Shown here: in pieces, positions 19,146 through 28,649 of the stretch
Layout of the letters: the number at the start of each line of letters is the position of its first letter
Position numbering within the stretch: the stretch's first letter is position 1
From: Methylococcaceae bacterium
GTDB lineage: Bacteria; Pseudomonadota; Gammaproteobacteria; Methylococcales; Methylomonadaceae
Reading direction: 5' to 3'
Assembly: GCA_947504985.1 (NCBI GenBank)
Contig: CANNKH010000007.1
Location: 1 to 33,691 of the forward strand
Length of the DNA: 33,691 nucleotides
Made by a program: the position numbers and the translations under genes
The notes under the pieces: generated by a model
The model's database searches: none
Told to the model about the DNA's origin: nothing
The model's input: only the letters and a program-made list of their open reading frames with translations

Positions 19146-19328
19146 ATGAGGCATACTAACGCCAAAATGGGTCGCTCTAAAAAGCGCTTGAGTTTAATTA
19201 TTTACAACAGCCTGTCCATGTCAGTTTTTATTGCGGTATTTTTTTGGACATTAGCAATAACACTAACTGATGGCACATTTTATGCTGAATTATTTTTAAA
19301 CTCATTCCAAATTATAATAAAGCCATGA
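19146..19328 (+). CDS. possible small membrane protein overlapping the start of the CP-ATP-grasp gene
   Basis: 60 aa with one hydrophobic segment (SMSVFIAVFFWTLAITLTDGTFYAEL); stop overlaps the next ATG (ATGA). Start codon uncertain. Confidence 0.35.
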   Translation: MRHTNAKMGRSKKRLSLIIYNSLSMSVFIAVFFWTLAITLTDGTFYAELFLNSFQIIIKP

Positions 19329-20776
19329 AATCAATCTGGGAAAACTATAAAACCGATATCGCCTATGATGAGCTGATGTTTTCGGAGTTTCAACCGCGCC
19401 CTATCAGTCACAGCTTATGCCAATATTTAAATTCGCTTAAAAAAAATGATATTGATAAACGCAAAATGGCTGCCGAACTGGCGATCATGGAAATGGGCAT
19501 CACCTTCACCGTTTATAGTGATGAAGGCAATATAGATAGAGCGTGGCCTTTCGATATTATTCCGCGAATTATCGATGCCAAAGAGTGGCGCATCATTGAA
19601 AAAGGCTTAAAGCAACGCTTAACGGCCTTAAACTGCTTCATCAGCGATGTTTACGACCAACAGCATTTCATCAAGGAAGGTAAAATCCCTAGCGAAACTA
19701 TCAATACCTCCAAAAATTTTCGCAAGGAATGTATTGGCATGAAGCCTAGCCATAATGTCTGGGCAAACATTTGCGGCACTGATTTGGTGCGTGACAAAGA
19801 CGGCATTATGTATGTGCTGGAAGACAATCTACGCGTCCCTTCGGGGGTATCCTACATGCTAGAAAATCGTGTCATTACCAAACGTGTCTTCCCTGAATTG
19901 TTGCAGGACATCAATATTTTGCCCATAGACGATTATCCGACTCAACTCCAGGATATGCTGTCATCTATTGCGCCATTACCCAATAACAAGCCACGCATTG
20001 TTGTCCTGACACCGGGTATTTACAACTCAGCTTATTTTGAACATGCTTACTTGGCACAACAAATCGGCGCACAACTGGTGGAAGGCAGTGATTTGGTCGT
20101 TAAACAGGATGACTGTGTCTATATGCGAACTATCGAAGGCCTGGAAAAAGTCGATGTTATCTACCGGCGCATAGACGATGATTTCCTTGATCCCGAGGTG
20201 TTCCGAAAAGACTCTAGCTTGGGCGTACCCGGCCTGATGCGAGCATGGAAAGCCGGCAATGTCGCCTTAGCTAATGCGCCCGGTGCCGGCGTTGCTGACG
20301 ACAAGGTGGTGTATGCTTATGTGCCGGAAATGATCCGTTATTATCTTAATGAAGAGCCAATACTACCCAACGTGCCGACTTATCTATGCAGTAATAAAGA
20401 AGATCTGGATTATGTATTGGAACATCTAGCGGAACTGGTGGTAAAGCCCGCAAATGAGTCGGGTGGCTATGGCATGTTGGTAGGGCCGCATTCCACCGCC
20501 AAGGCTGTTGAAGCCTTCCGTAAGGTCATTCAGGCCGATCCACGCAATTATATTGGTCAGCCTACATTATCTATTTCCACCGCACCTACCTTGTGCAAAG
20601 GCAAGCTCGAACCCCGACATATCGACCTGCGACCTTTTATTCTGCAAGGCGAAAATACCTTTGTCACCGCTGGCGGTTTAACTCGCGTTGCCCTCAAAAA
20701 AGGCTCATTAGTCGTTAACTCGTCGCAAGGCGGCGGCAGTAAAGATACCTGGATTATTAATAGGGAGGAAAAATGA
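19325..20776 (+). CDS. stand-alone circularly permuted ATP-grasp protein
   Basis: 483 aa; FTVYSDEGNIDRAWPFDIIPRII, LTPGIYNSAYFEHAYLAQQIG, VVKPANESGGYGMLVGP, AGGLTRVALKKGSLVVNSSQGGGSKDTW. Confidence 0.94.
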   Translation: MKSIWENYKTDIAYDELMFSEFQPRPISHSLCQYLNSLKKNDIDKRKMAAELAIMEMGITFTVYSDEGNIDRAWPFDIIPRIIDAKEWRIIEKGLKQRLTALNCFISDVYDQQHFIKEGKIPSETINTSKNFRKECIGMKPSHNVWANICGTDLVRDKDGIMYVLEDNLRVPSGVSYMLENRVITKRVFPELLQDINILPIDDYPTQLQDMLSSIAPLPNNKPRIVVLTPGIYNSAYFEHAYLAQQIGAQLVEGSDLVVKQDDCVYMRTIEGLEKVDVIYRRIDDDFLDPEVFRKDSSLGVPGLMRAWKAGNVALANAPGAGVADDKVVYAYVPEMIRYYLNEEPILPNVPTYLCSNKEDLDYVLEHLAELVVKPANESGGYGMLVGPHSTAKAVEAFRKVIQADPRNYIGQPTLSISTAPTLCKGKLEPRHIDLRPFILQGENTFVTAGGLTRVALKKGSLVVNSSQGGGSKDTWIINREEK

Positions 20777-21720
20777 TGCTATCTCGTTCCGCAGAACGCC
20801 TGTATTGGCTGGCGCGTTATATAGAGCGTACTGAAAATACCGCCAAGCTGGTCAGTGTCCACATGAACCTGTTGATGGATTTACCTAAAGGTGTGGAAAT
20901 GGGCTGGCAACAACTCATCCGCATCAACGGTGCCGAAGCAGTCAATAAATTTTATGAAGGCAACAAATTAGCCAATGAACGTAATATCACCCGCTTTCTG
21001 TTAACCGATGCGAGTTATCCCGGCTCTTTGTTTTCCTCACTGAGTGCCGCACGAGAAAACATCCGTACCACGCGGGAATTATTGCCTGATGAAGCCTGGC
21101 AGCAAGTCAATGAAATGTACCTGTTTGCTAAAAATAATCTGGAAACCATTGCAAATCGTCGTAGCCGAGTGCTGTTCCTTAACGAAATTCTCAAAGGTTG
21201 CCAACGCTTTACCGGCTTGTTGTCCGGTTATATGAGCCACCATCATCCCTACCGCTTTATCCGTCTGGGCAGAAATCTTGAGCGTGCCGATATGACCAGC
21301 CGCATCCTAGATTTGGCATCTTTGTTATTATCAGAGTCACGTAGCGACGAATTGCGTCAATACGAAACCATTTTATGGATGAACATTTTGACCGCGCTGA
21401 ATGCGTTGTTAATGTATCGCCAACATATGCGCAGCCGAATTGAAGGCGACGATGTGCTTAATTTTCTATTGCTGGATAACAACTTGCCGCGCTCAATCAG
21501 TTGTTGTCTATTAGAAATATCCGATTGCATTAACGAACTACCAAACCATGATTCGTTACCTGAAAAACTACTAGAGCTGGAAGCTTATGTACAAGCTATC
21601 GACACCCATCAAACCACGCAACCGCAATTGCGTGGCATTCTTGATGATCTACAAAACAAGCTAGGGGAGCTGCATAAACAAATTGCTGATAACTGGTTTT
21701 TACGAATGGCCGTCGAGTAA
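20773..21720 (+). CDS. stand-alone alpha-E domain protein
   Basis: 315 aa; MLSRSAERLYWLARYIERTENTAKLV; overlaps the upstream stop (ATGA). Confidence 0.94.
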   Translation: MMLSRSAERLYWLARYIERTENTAKLVSVHMNLLMDLPKGVEMGWQQLIRINGAEAVNKFYEGNKLANERNITRFLLTDASYPGSLFSSLSAARENIRTTRELLPDEAWQQVNEMYLFAKNNLETIANRRSRVLFLNEILKGCQRFTGLLSGYMSHHHPYRFIRLGRNLERADMTSRILDLASLLLSESRSDELRQYETILWMNILTALNALLMYRQHMRSRIEGDDVLNFLLLDNNLPRSISCCLLEISDCINELPNHDSLPEKLLELEAYVQAIDTHQTTQPQLRGILDDLQNKLGELHKQIADNWFLRMAVE

Positions 21721-21823
21721 ATTGGTAAATCCTTTTTTTAAAACAGGTCGCCCGTTTTATCTTGTGATTTCCTTGAGGTAGGGGTTAAATTACACCGATT
21801 TTGTGACTTACCCAGAATAAACC

Positions 21824-23080
21824 ATGGAAATCTACCTAGTCGGCGGCGCGGTACGCGATAAATTACTTAAACTTCCCGTGATCGAACAGGACTGGGTAGT
21901 GATAGGAGAAACACCAGAATCAATGCTGAAACAAGGATTTAGACCGGTCGGCAAAGATTTTCCAGTATTCTTGCATCCTCAAAGCCATGAAGAATATGCG
22001 CTCGCCAGAACCGAACGTAAAACCACGCATGGCTATAAGGGCTTTAGTGTCCATGCGGCGCCGGATGTAAGCCTGGAAGACGATTTAATCCGCCGGGATT
22101 TGACTATCAACGCGATGGCAATGACGCCAGAAGGCCAACTGATTGATCCTTACGGTGGTCAACAAGATTTACAGCAACGGCTTTTCCGCCATGTCTCCCC
22201 GGCTTTCTGTGAAGATCCGGTACGAATTCTACGGGTTGCACGCTTCGCCGCCCGTTATCGACATTTGGGTTTCAAGATCGCAGATGAAACCCGAACGCTA
22301 ATGCAATCAATGGTGAGTACAGGCGAAGTGGATTATTTAGTGCCGGAAAGAGTCTGGTCTGAACTGTTTAAAGCACTGAATGAAAGCTCGCCGGCAGCGT
22401 TTTTTTACACCTTAAAAGATTGCGGCGCGCTAGCAAAAATTTTCCCTGAACTGGATAATTTATTTGGCATCCCGCAACCGGCGCAACATCATCCAGAAAT
22501 TGACACCGGCGTACATAGCCTGATGAGTCTGGAGCAAGCGGCGTTGTTATCGTCCAGTCCCGAAGTACGTTTTGCCGCATTAGTCCATGATTTAGGTAAA
22601 GCCGTTTCGCCTAAAGACAAGCTTCCGCACCATTACCGCCATGAAACCAATGGCCTACCTATTCTGGATGCGCTCTGCCAACGGCTGCGTGTGCCGAATA
22701 CGTTTAAAGCATTGGCACAACAGGTTATGCAATATCACACCCATTGTCACCAAGCCGCGCACACCACGCCCGCCACACTAACCGATACCTTGGCTGCATT
22801 AGGTGCGTTCAAAGCGACTAATACGCTAAATGCCTTTTTATCGGCATGTGAAGCGGATGCTCGCGGCAGAACAGGATTTGAAAACCGCGATTATCCCCAA
22901 GCTGATATTTTCAGGCTTGCCGCCAAAGCGGCAAGTACAGTAGATACCTCGAGTGTTTTAACAGGTAAACTACAAGGCGCACAAATCGGCGCCGCCATCC
23001 GTCAATTGAGAATTAGAGCCGTTGCTGACGTTATCAGTCCTGTAAAATACCAAACGAAATCTCCAACCCTTTGCGGGTAA
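21824..23080 (+). CDS. cca: CCA-adding tRNA nucleotidyltransferase with HD domain
   Basis: 418 aa; MEIYLVGGAVRDKLL, RRDLTINAMAMTPEG, RFAALVHDLGKA. Confidence 0.96.
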   Translation: MEIYLVGGAVRDKLLKLPVIEQDWVVIGETPESMLKQGFRPVGKDFPVFLHPQSHEEYALARTERKTTHGYKGFSVHAAPDVSLEDDLIRRDLTINAMAMTPEGQLIDPYGGQQDLQQRLFRHVSPAFCEDPVRILRVARFAARYRHLGFKIADETRTLMQSMVSTGEVDYLVPERVWSELFKALNESSPAAFFYTLKDCGALAKIFPELDNLFGIPQPAQHHPEIDTGVHSLMSLEQAALLSSSPEVRFAALVHDLGKAVSPKDKLPHHYRHETNGLPILDALCQRLRVPNTFKALAQQVMQYHTHCHQAAHTTPATLTDTLAALGAFKATNTLNAFLSACEADARGRTGFENRDYPQADIFRLAAKAASTVDTSSVLTGKLQGAQIGAAIRQLRIRAVADVISPVKYQTKSPTLCG

Positions 23081-23110
23081 CTTAACCCACTCAATCTTAA
23101 ATTTAACGCT

Positions 23111-23593
23111 ATGCCCTCTTTTGACATTATTTCCGAATTTGATAAACACGAAGTTAAAAACGCAGTCGACCAAGCCAGCAAAGAAGTCGATACCCGTTTT
23201 GATTTTAAAGGCACTGAGTCATCGTTTGAATTGACCGACGAAAAATTGATCATGATTTCTGAATCCACGTTCCAGTTACAGCAAATGTTCAGTGTCGTCT
23301 GTACTAAACTAAGCCGTCGCGGTGTTGATATTGCCTGCCTTGAAGTCGGTGAAGCCAAAGGCAGCGGTAAACTGATGCGTCAGGAAATTACCCTGAAACA
23401 AGGCCTAGATTCAGTCATGGCGAAGAAAATCGTCAAATTGATTAAAGATAAAAAAATGAAAGTGCAAGCCGCTATTCAAGGCGATCAGGTGAGAGTCACC
23501 GGAAAAAAACGCGATGATTTGCAAGAGGTGATTAAAATGTTGAGAGAAGAAAAACTGGAAATGCCGCTACAGTTCGAAAATTTCAGAGAATAA
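23111..23593 (+). CDS. yajQ: YajQ family nucleotide-binding protein
   Basis: 160 aa; MPSFDIISEFDKHEVKNAVDQASKEVDTRFDFKGT and C-terminal VTGKKRDDLQEVI. Confidence 0.96.
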   Translation: MPSFDIISEFDKHEVKNAVDQASKEVDTRFDFKGTESSFELTDEKLIMISESTFQLQQMFSVVCTKLSRRGVDIACLEVGEAKGSGKLMRQEITLKQGLDSVMAKKIVKLIKDKKMKVQAAIQGDQVRVTGKKRDDLQEVIKMLREEKLEMPLQFENFRE

Positions 23594-23935
23594 AGCTGGG
23601 TACAGACGTTGCAATGCAACCAATCGGTACACATGGATCGCTTAACTTAATGGCAGTGACGCAAGACCCGTATAGGCCAGTATAGAATCTGGCTTTTCCC
23701 CGATAGCAGACAGAAATTTTTTGCCACAATTGTCGGGCAAAGATAGTTTAAAGCTGCCTGACTGATAATAGCGACATTAGTCGATATTGTCTTTGCATAT
23801 TGGACAGGCAATTCATAGGTTTTGCGGAATTGTGTCTGTTTGCCCAAATAAGTAATCAATCAAAAATTTTAGTATATTTTGGCTAGGCAATAGTGGCGGT
23901 CAGGCCGGCGACATCTGGTTTTACAAGGATTAAAC

Positions 23936-24946
23936 ATGTACGACACCAAACCTCTGCTGATCAATAGCGACTTTCCGGCGATTTTCCGCAAGCTGCTGCA
24001 CACTTTGCAAATTAACTTGGGCTATCTATGCAATTTGAGTTGTGTGCATTGTCATGTCAATGCCGGGCCAAAACGCACCGAGATGATGAGCAGGGAGACC
24101 ATAGACCAAGTGCTGGCGTTGGCTGAGGCCGCCAATAGCCATACGCTGGATTTGACCGGCGGCGCACCGGAAATGCACCCCGATTTTCGCTATCTGGTGC
24201 AGGCTGCACGCGATCGGGGTATCGAAGTGATTGACCGCTGTAATCTGACCATTTTGGAAGATCCTGATTACAACGATATTGCAGCGTTTCTGGCTACGCA
24301 GCAGGTAAATATCGTCGCCTCCTTACCGTGTTATTTGGAAGACAACGTCGACAAACAACGCGGCAAAGGTGTGTTCAAAGACAGCGTGGCAGCCTTGCAA
24401 CGTCTTAATCGCTTGGGTTACGGCCAGGCGGACAACCCCTTACAGCTTAATCTGGTCTACAACCCGCAAGGCGCGGTATTACCGCCTGATCAGCACCAAC
24501 TGGAACAGGCTTACAAACAGCATTTGCAGCAGCACTACGGCATTGTCTTCAACCGCCTGTATGCCATCGCCAACATGCCGATCCAGCGTTTTGGCAGCAT
24601 GTTGATCAGTCAAGGCCAGTTTGAAGGCTATCTAAGATTATTAAAAGATAATTTTCGCACAGACAACCTCGACAATCTGATGTGCCTGAATACCCTCAGT
24701 ATCGACTGGCAAGGCTACGTTTACGATTGCGACTTCAACCAGATGCTGGCGTTGCCGATGGGAGCAGTTGCCAAACCCAGAGTACATGTCAGCGAGTTGA
24801 ATCCACAATTGTTGCAAAACACGCCGATTGCCACCGCCGCCCATTGCTATGGCTGCACGGCCGGTCAAGGCAGCAGTTGTGGCGGGGCTTTAGTAACTCA
24901 AGAAGCCTTTGTGCCGTTGCCCAAAACCGCTGGGAGCGCTGCATGA
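23936..24946 (+). CDS. arsS: arsenosugar biosynthesis-type radical SAM protein (DUF3641)
   Basis: 336 aa; CNLSCVHCHVNAGPKRTEMM (CxxxCxxC) and C-terminal Cys-rich HCYGCTAGQGSSCGGAL. Confidence 0.92.
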   Translation: MYDTKPLLINSDFPAIFRKLLHTLQINLGYLCNLSCVHCHVNAGPKRTEMMSRETIDQVLALAEAANSHTLDLTGGAPEMHPDFRYLVQAARDRGIEVIDRCNLTILEDPDYNDIAAFLATQQVNIVASLPCYLEDNVDKQRGKGVFKDSVAALQRLNRLGYGQADNPLQLNLVYNPQGAVLPPDQHQLEQAYKQHLQQHYGIVFNRLYAIANMPIQRFGSMLISQGQFEGYLRLLKDNFRTDNLDNLMCLNTLSIDWQGYVYDCDFNQMLALPMGAVAKPRVHVSELNPQLLQNTPIATAAHCYGCTAGQGSSCGGALVTQEAFVPLPKTAGSAA

Positions 24947-27093
24947 AGCTATCCAAAATAGTCTTTCTGCTGGTCAGTATCGGCATAATCACCTTGTTTT
25001 TTGGCTTCGATTTTCAACATTATCTGACACTGGACAATCTGAAATCGCAGCACACGGCGATAGCCGACTATCGCCAAAATCATCCGCTGCTAGCGATTGC
25101 GCTTTATGCCACGTTGTATATCGCAGTTACCGCTTTGTCGCTGCCGGGGGCGGCGATATTGACGCTGGCCGGAGGCGCGGTATTCGGCGTCTTGTGGGGT
25201 ACCCTGATTGTCTCGTTCGCTTCCAGCATCGGCGCGACCCTGGCGTTTCTGGCGGCTCGGTTTTTGTTACGCGACTGGGTCAAATCCAGGTTCAGCACCC
25301 GTTTACAGGCTATCGATGAAGGCGTGAATCGTGACGGCGCCTTTTATTTGTTCACATTGCGTCTGGTGCCTTTGTTTCCGTTCTTCATGATAAATCTGGT
25401 CATGGGGTTGACACCCATCAAGGCAAGGACGTTTTACTGGATCAGTCAGGTCGGGATGCTGGCGGGAACGGTGGTTTATGTCAATGCGGGCACCCAGTTA
25501 GCGAAAATCGACTCCTTGTCCGGTATTCTCTCCCCCGCACTGCTGGGCTCGTTTGCCTTGCTAGGTCTTTTCCCTTTGGTGGCGAAAAAAATGCTCGAAT
25601 TCATCACTCAACGCGAAATTTACGCGAATTGGACTAAACCGGCCCGCTTCGACAACAACTTGGTGGTGATCGGTGCCGGTGCCGGCGGCTTGGTGTCGGC
25701 TTATATCGCCGCTGCCGTCAAAGCCAAAGTCACGCTGATAGAACAGCACAAAATGGGCGGTGACTGTCTGAATACCGGCTGCGTTCCATCCAAGGCGCTG
25801 ATCCGCTCGGCCAAGCTGCTATCGCATATCAAACGCGCTAAGGAATTCGGCATAGCCAAAGCGGAAGTCGAATTTGATTTCGCTACCGTAATGGAGCGAG
25901 TGCAACAGGTCATTAAAACCGTAGCACCGCACGATTCAATCGAACGTTATACCGAATTGGGCGTTGAGGTAATTCAGGGTACCGCTAAAATCGTCTCGCC
26001 TTGGGAAGTTGAAGTGACGACCGCCGATGGCAGCAAAACCATCACCACGCGCTCGATTGTCATCGCCGCCGGTGCACGGCCTTTCGTGCCGCCGATTCCC
26101 GGCATCGAACAGATCAATTATCTGACTTCAGAAAATGTCTGGAATTTGCGCGAAAGACCGAAGCGCCTGCTAGTGTTGGGTGGCGGCCCGATAGGCTGCG
26201 AACTGACGCAAACCTTCGCCCGCTTGGGTAGTCAGGTGACACTGGTGGAAATGGCGCCGCGCATTATGGCCCGCGAAGACCAGGACGTATCCCAAGCGGT
26301 GATGGCTCGTTTCCAACAAGAAGGCGTAGATGTGCGGGTCAATCACACCGCCAAGCAATTCATCGTCGAAAATGGCGAAAATATTTTGCTTGCCGAAAAT
26401 GACGGGCAAACCGTTAGGATTGTATTCGACCAAGTGCTGATCGCTATCGGCCGCGCTGCCAATGTCCAAGGCTATGGCGTTGACCAATTAGGCATTACTT
26501 TGTCGCCGCGCAACACCATAGCCACCAACGCCTTTCAGCAAACCAACTATCCCAATATCTTCGCTGTCGGCGATGTGGCGGGGCCGTATCAATTTACCCA
26601 CACCGCCGCGCATCAGGCCTGGTATGCGGCAGTGAACGCTTTGTTTGGCCAGTTCAAAAAGTTTCGCACCGATTATTCGGTGATTCCGTGGTCGACCTTT
26701 ACCGACCCAGAAGTCGCCCGCGTTGGCCTGAATGAGCAGGATGCGCAAGCGCAGGGCATCGCTTACGAAGTGTCAACCTATGGCATCGACGATCTGGATC
26801 GGGCAATTGCCGATAGCGAAGCGCATGGTTTTGTCAAAGTTTTGACCGTGCCGGGTAAGGATAAAATTCTTGGTGTTACTTTCGTCGGCGAACATGCTGG
26901 CGACTTGATCGCCGAGTTCGTGCTGGCGATGAAACACGGCATTGGTCTGAATAAAATTTTAGGCACAGTTCACATCTATCCGACCTTGGCCGAAGCCAAC
27001 AAATATGTTGCAGGCGTTTGGAAACGCAATCATGCCCCCACGGCTTTGCTGAACTGGGTGAGCCGTTACCATGCCTGGCGACGTAACGATTGA
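24943..27093 (+). CDS. TVP38/TMEM64 membrane domain fused to a dihydrolipoamide dehydrogenase-like FAD oxidoreductase
   Basis: 716 aa from ATG 24943 (ATGA overlap with arsS; the ORF-track start at 24682 runs inside arsS); TVP38 domain (LPGAAILTLAGGAVFG...FPFFMINLVMG), then VVIGAGAGGLVSAYIAA, GGDCLNTGCVPSKALIRSAK, FAVGDVAGPYQFTHTAAHQAW. Confidence 0.93.
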   Translation: MKLSKIVFLLVSIGIITLFFGFDFQHYLTLDNLKSQHTAIADYRQNHPLLAIALYATLYIAVTALSLPGAAILTLAGGAVFGVLWGTLIVSFASSIGATLAFLAARFLLRDWVKSRFSTRLQAIDEGVNRDGAFYLFTLRLVPLFPFFMINLVMGLTPIKARTFYWISQVGMLAGTVVYVNAGTQLAKIDSLSGILSPALLGSFALLGLFPLVAKKMLEFITQREIYANWTKPARFDNNLVVIGAGAGGLVSAYIAAAVKAKVTLIEQHKMGGDCLNTGCVPSKALIRSAKLLSHIKRAKEFGIAKAEVEFDFATVMERVQQVIKTVAPHDSIERYTELGVEVIQGTAKIVSPWEVEVTTADGSKTITTRSIVIAAGARPFVPPIPGIEQINYLTSENVWNLRERPKRLLVLGGGPIGCELTQTFARLGSQVTLVEMAPRIMAREDQDVSQAVMARFQQEGVDVRVNHTAKQFIVENGENILLAENDGQTVRIVFDQVLIAIGRAANVQGYGVDQLGITLSPRNTIATNAFQQTNYPNIFAVGDVAGPYQFTHTAAHQAWYAAVNALFGQFKKFRTDYSVIPWSTFTDPEVARVGLNEQDAQAQGIAYEVSTYGIDDLDRAIADSEAHGFVKVLTVPGKDKILGVTFVGEHAGDLIAEFVLAMKHGIGLNKILGTVHIYPTLAEANKYVAGVWKRNHAPTALLNWVSRYHAWRRND

Positions 27094-27108
27094 AGAATAA
27101 GGTTTCAA

Positions 27109-27795
27109 ATGATGACTTTTCAAATCAGTATCGTAATACCAGTGTTTAACGAAGCCGAAAACCTAGCTACCAAACTACCTGCCTTGCAAGAACTACGTGA
27201 CCACTGTCAATTACTGCTAGTCGATGGCGGTAGTCACGACGACAGCCCGGTTATCGCCGAGTCTCTAGTGGATAAGGTCATATTTAGTCCGCGCGGCAGG
27301 GCTCGGCAAATGAACGCGGGGGTAGCGCAGGCCGATGCCGATGTGTTGCTGTTTCTACATGCCGATACCCAATTACCGAATGATGCGGCTAGCTTGATTA
27401 GCCAAGCCATTGCTAAAGGTTTCCACTGGGGTCATTTCGATGTGGTATTCGACACCCCCCAACCTATTTTCAAACTGATTGCCTTCATGATGAATCATCG
27501 CTCGCGACTGACCGGCATCGCCACCGGCGACCAGTGTTTATTCGTGACTCGGCAAGCTTTTCAGTCAGTCGGCGGATTTCCGCAGATTGCCTTGATGGAG
27601 GATATTGCCATCAGCAGCAAACTGAAAAAACGGGGCAGCCCCTGTTGTTTAAAGGCCAACGTGGTGACCTCAGCCCGGCGCTGGCAACAACACGGGATAT
27701 TCAAAACCATCTTGCTGATGTGGTGGCTACGATTAGCTTATTTTTTTGGTGTCCATCCTGACGATCTGGCAATGCGTTACTACGGGAGATTGTGA
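27109..27795 (+). CDS. glycosyltransferase, TIGR04283-type (arsenosugar cluster)
   Basis: 228 aa; ISIVIPVFNEAENL, LLVDGGSHDDSP, PRGRARQMNAGVAQADADVLLFLHADT. Confidence 0.9.
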   Translation: MMTFQISIVIPVFNEAENLATKLPALQELRDHCQLLLVDGGSHDDSPVIAESLVDKVIFSPRGRARQMNAGVAQADADVLLFLHADTQLPNDAASLISQAIAKGFHWGHFDVVFDTPQPIFKLIAFMMNHRSRLTGIATGDQCLFVTRQAFQSVGGFPQIALMEDIAISSKLKKRGSPCCLKANVVTSARRWQQHGIFKTILLMWWLRLAYFFGVHPDDLAMRYYGRL

Positions 27796-28022
27796 TGGAA
27801 ACTACACTACGCTTCGGTGTGTGTTCGTCGTTATTTTATGGTTGATAACGCGGTTTTTGAGTTGGCAATAACGTCGATATTGGCTTATTAATCTGAACCT
27901 AGCGGCTTTAGAAATGACATACTGAGATGACGACCGGACTGAGCGATTTCCGCGACACTAAAGAACTGGGGTTCCTGCAATTATTGGCGATGCCATTTCA
28001 GCCTTTGCGCAAGCACTGAACG

Positions 28023-28649
28023 ATGGCTTATCAATTTCCAGACAGCGTGTTGCTGGTCTTCTGTAAAGCGCCGATAGCGGGGCAAGTGAAAACCCGTTTG
28101 CAACCGGAATTGTCCGCCGAACAAGCCGTAGCCGCACATATCAATTTGACATGGATGACGCTGGATCGCGCCTTTCAACAGCAATTTTGTCCGGTCGTAC
28201 TGTGTTGCTCGCCTGACAGCGAACATTCATTTTTTCAGCAATGCGCCAAGGATTACCCGCTAATGCTAACCCAGCAATGCGGTAATGATCTGGGAGAACG
28301 TATGCACAACGCGTTGACAGAGGCGTTATCAAAGTATCGACATGCCGTGCTGATGGGTTGTGACTGCCCCAGTTTGACCGTAGTCGATTTAGAGCAGGCT
28401 CTGCTGATGCTGCATACTGGCTCAGATGTGGTGATGGCACCGACCGAAGATGGGGGGTATGTGCTGATCGGACTAAATGAGCCGCAGCCAAATTTATTTT
28501 ATGGCATGACCTGGAGTACCGCCCATGTCATGCTGGAAACCCGTCACCGAATAGCCAAAGCAAGATTGAAGTTATATGAGCTGGATAAACAATGGGATGT
28601 CGATACCATTGCAGATTGGCAACGCTATGGTTTGCTTGAAAAAAAATAG
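28023..28649 (+). CDS. TIGR04282/DUF2064-type glycosyltransferase
   Basis: 208 aa; LLVFCKAPIAGQVKTRLQPELS, LGERMHNALTEAL, MGCDCPSL, MAPTEDGGYVLIGL. Confidence 0.92.
   Translation: MAYQFPDSVLLVFCKAPIAGQVKTRLQPELSAEQAVAAHINLTWMTLDRAFQQQFCPVVLCCSPDSEHSFFQQCAKDYPLMLTQQCGNDLGERMHNALTEALSKYRHAVLMGCDCPSLTVVDLEQALLMLHTGSDVVMAPTEDGGYVLIGLNEPQPNLFYGMTWSTAHVMLETRHRIAKARLKLYELDKQWDVDTIADWQRYGLLEKK

Noticed and set aside
23647-23859. 70-aa minus-strand ORF between yajQ and arsS
   Set aside because: No recognisable domain; composition not convincing.
24682-24942. N-terminal extension of the 803-aa ORF
   Set aside because: Lies within arsS in another frame; ATG 24943 with ATGA overlap and a hydrophobic N-terminus is the better start.
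26170-26748. Minus-strand ORFs of 105 and 86 aa
   Set aside because: Antisense to the FAD-oxidoreductase domain; no recognisable protein features.
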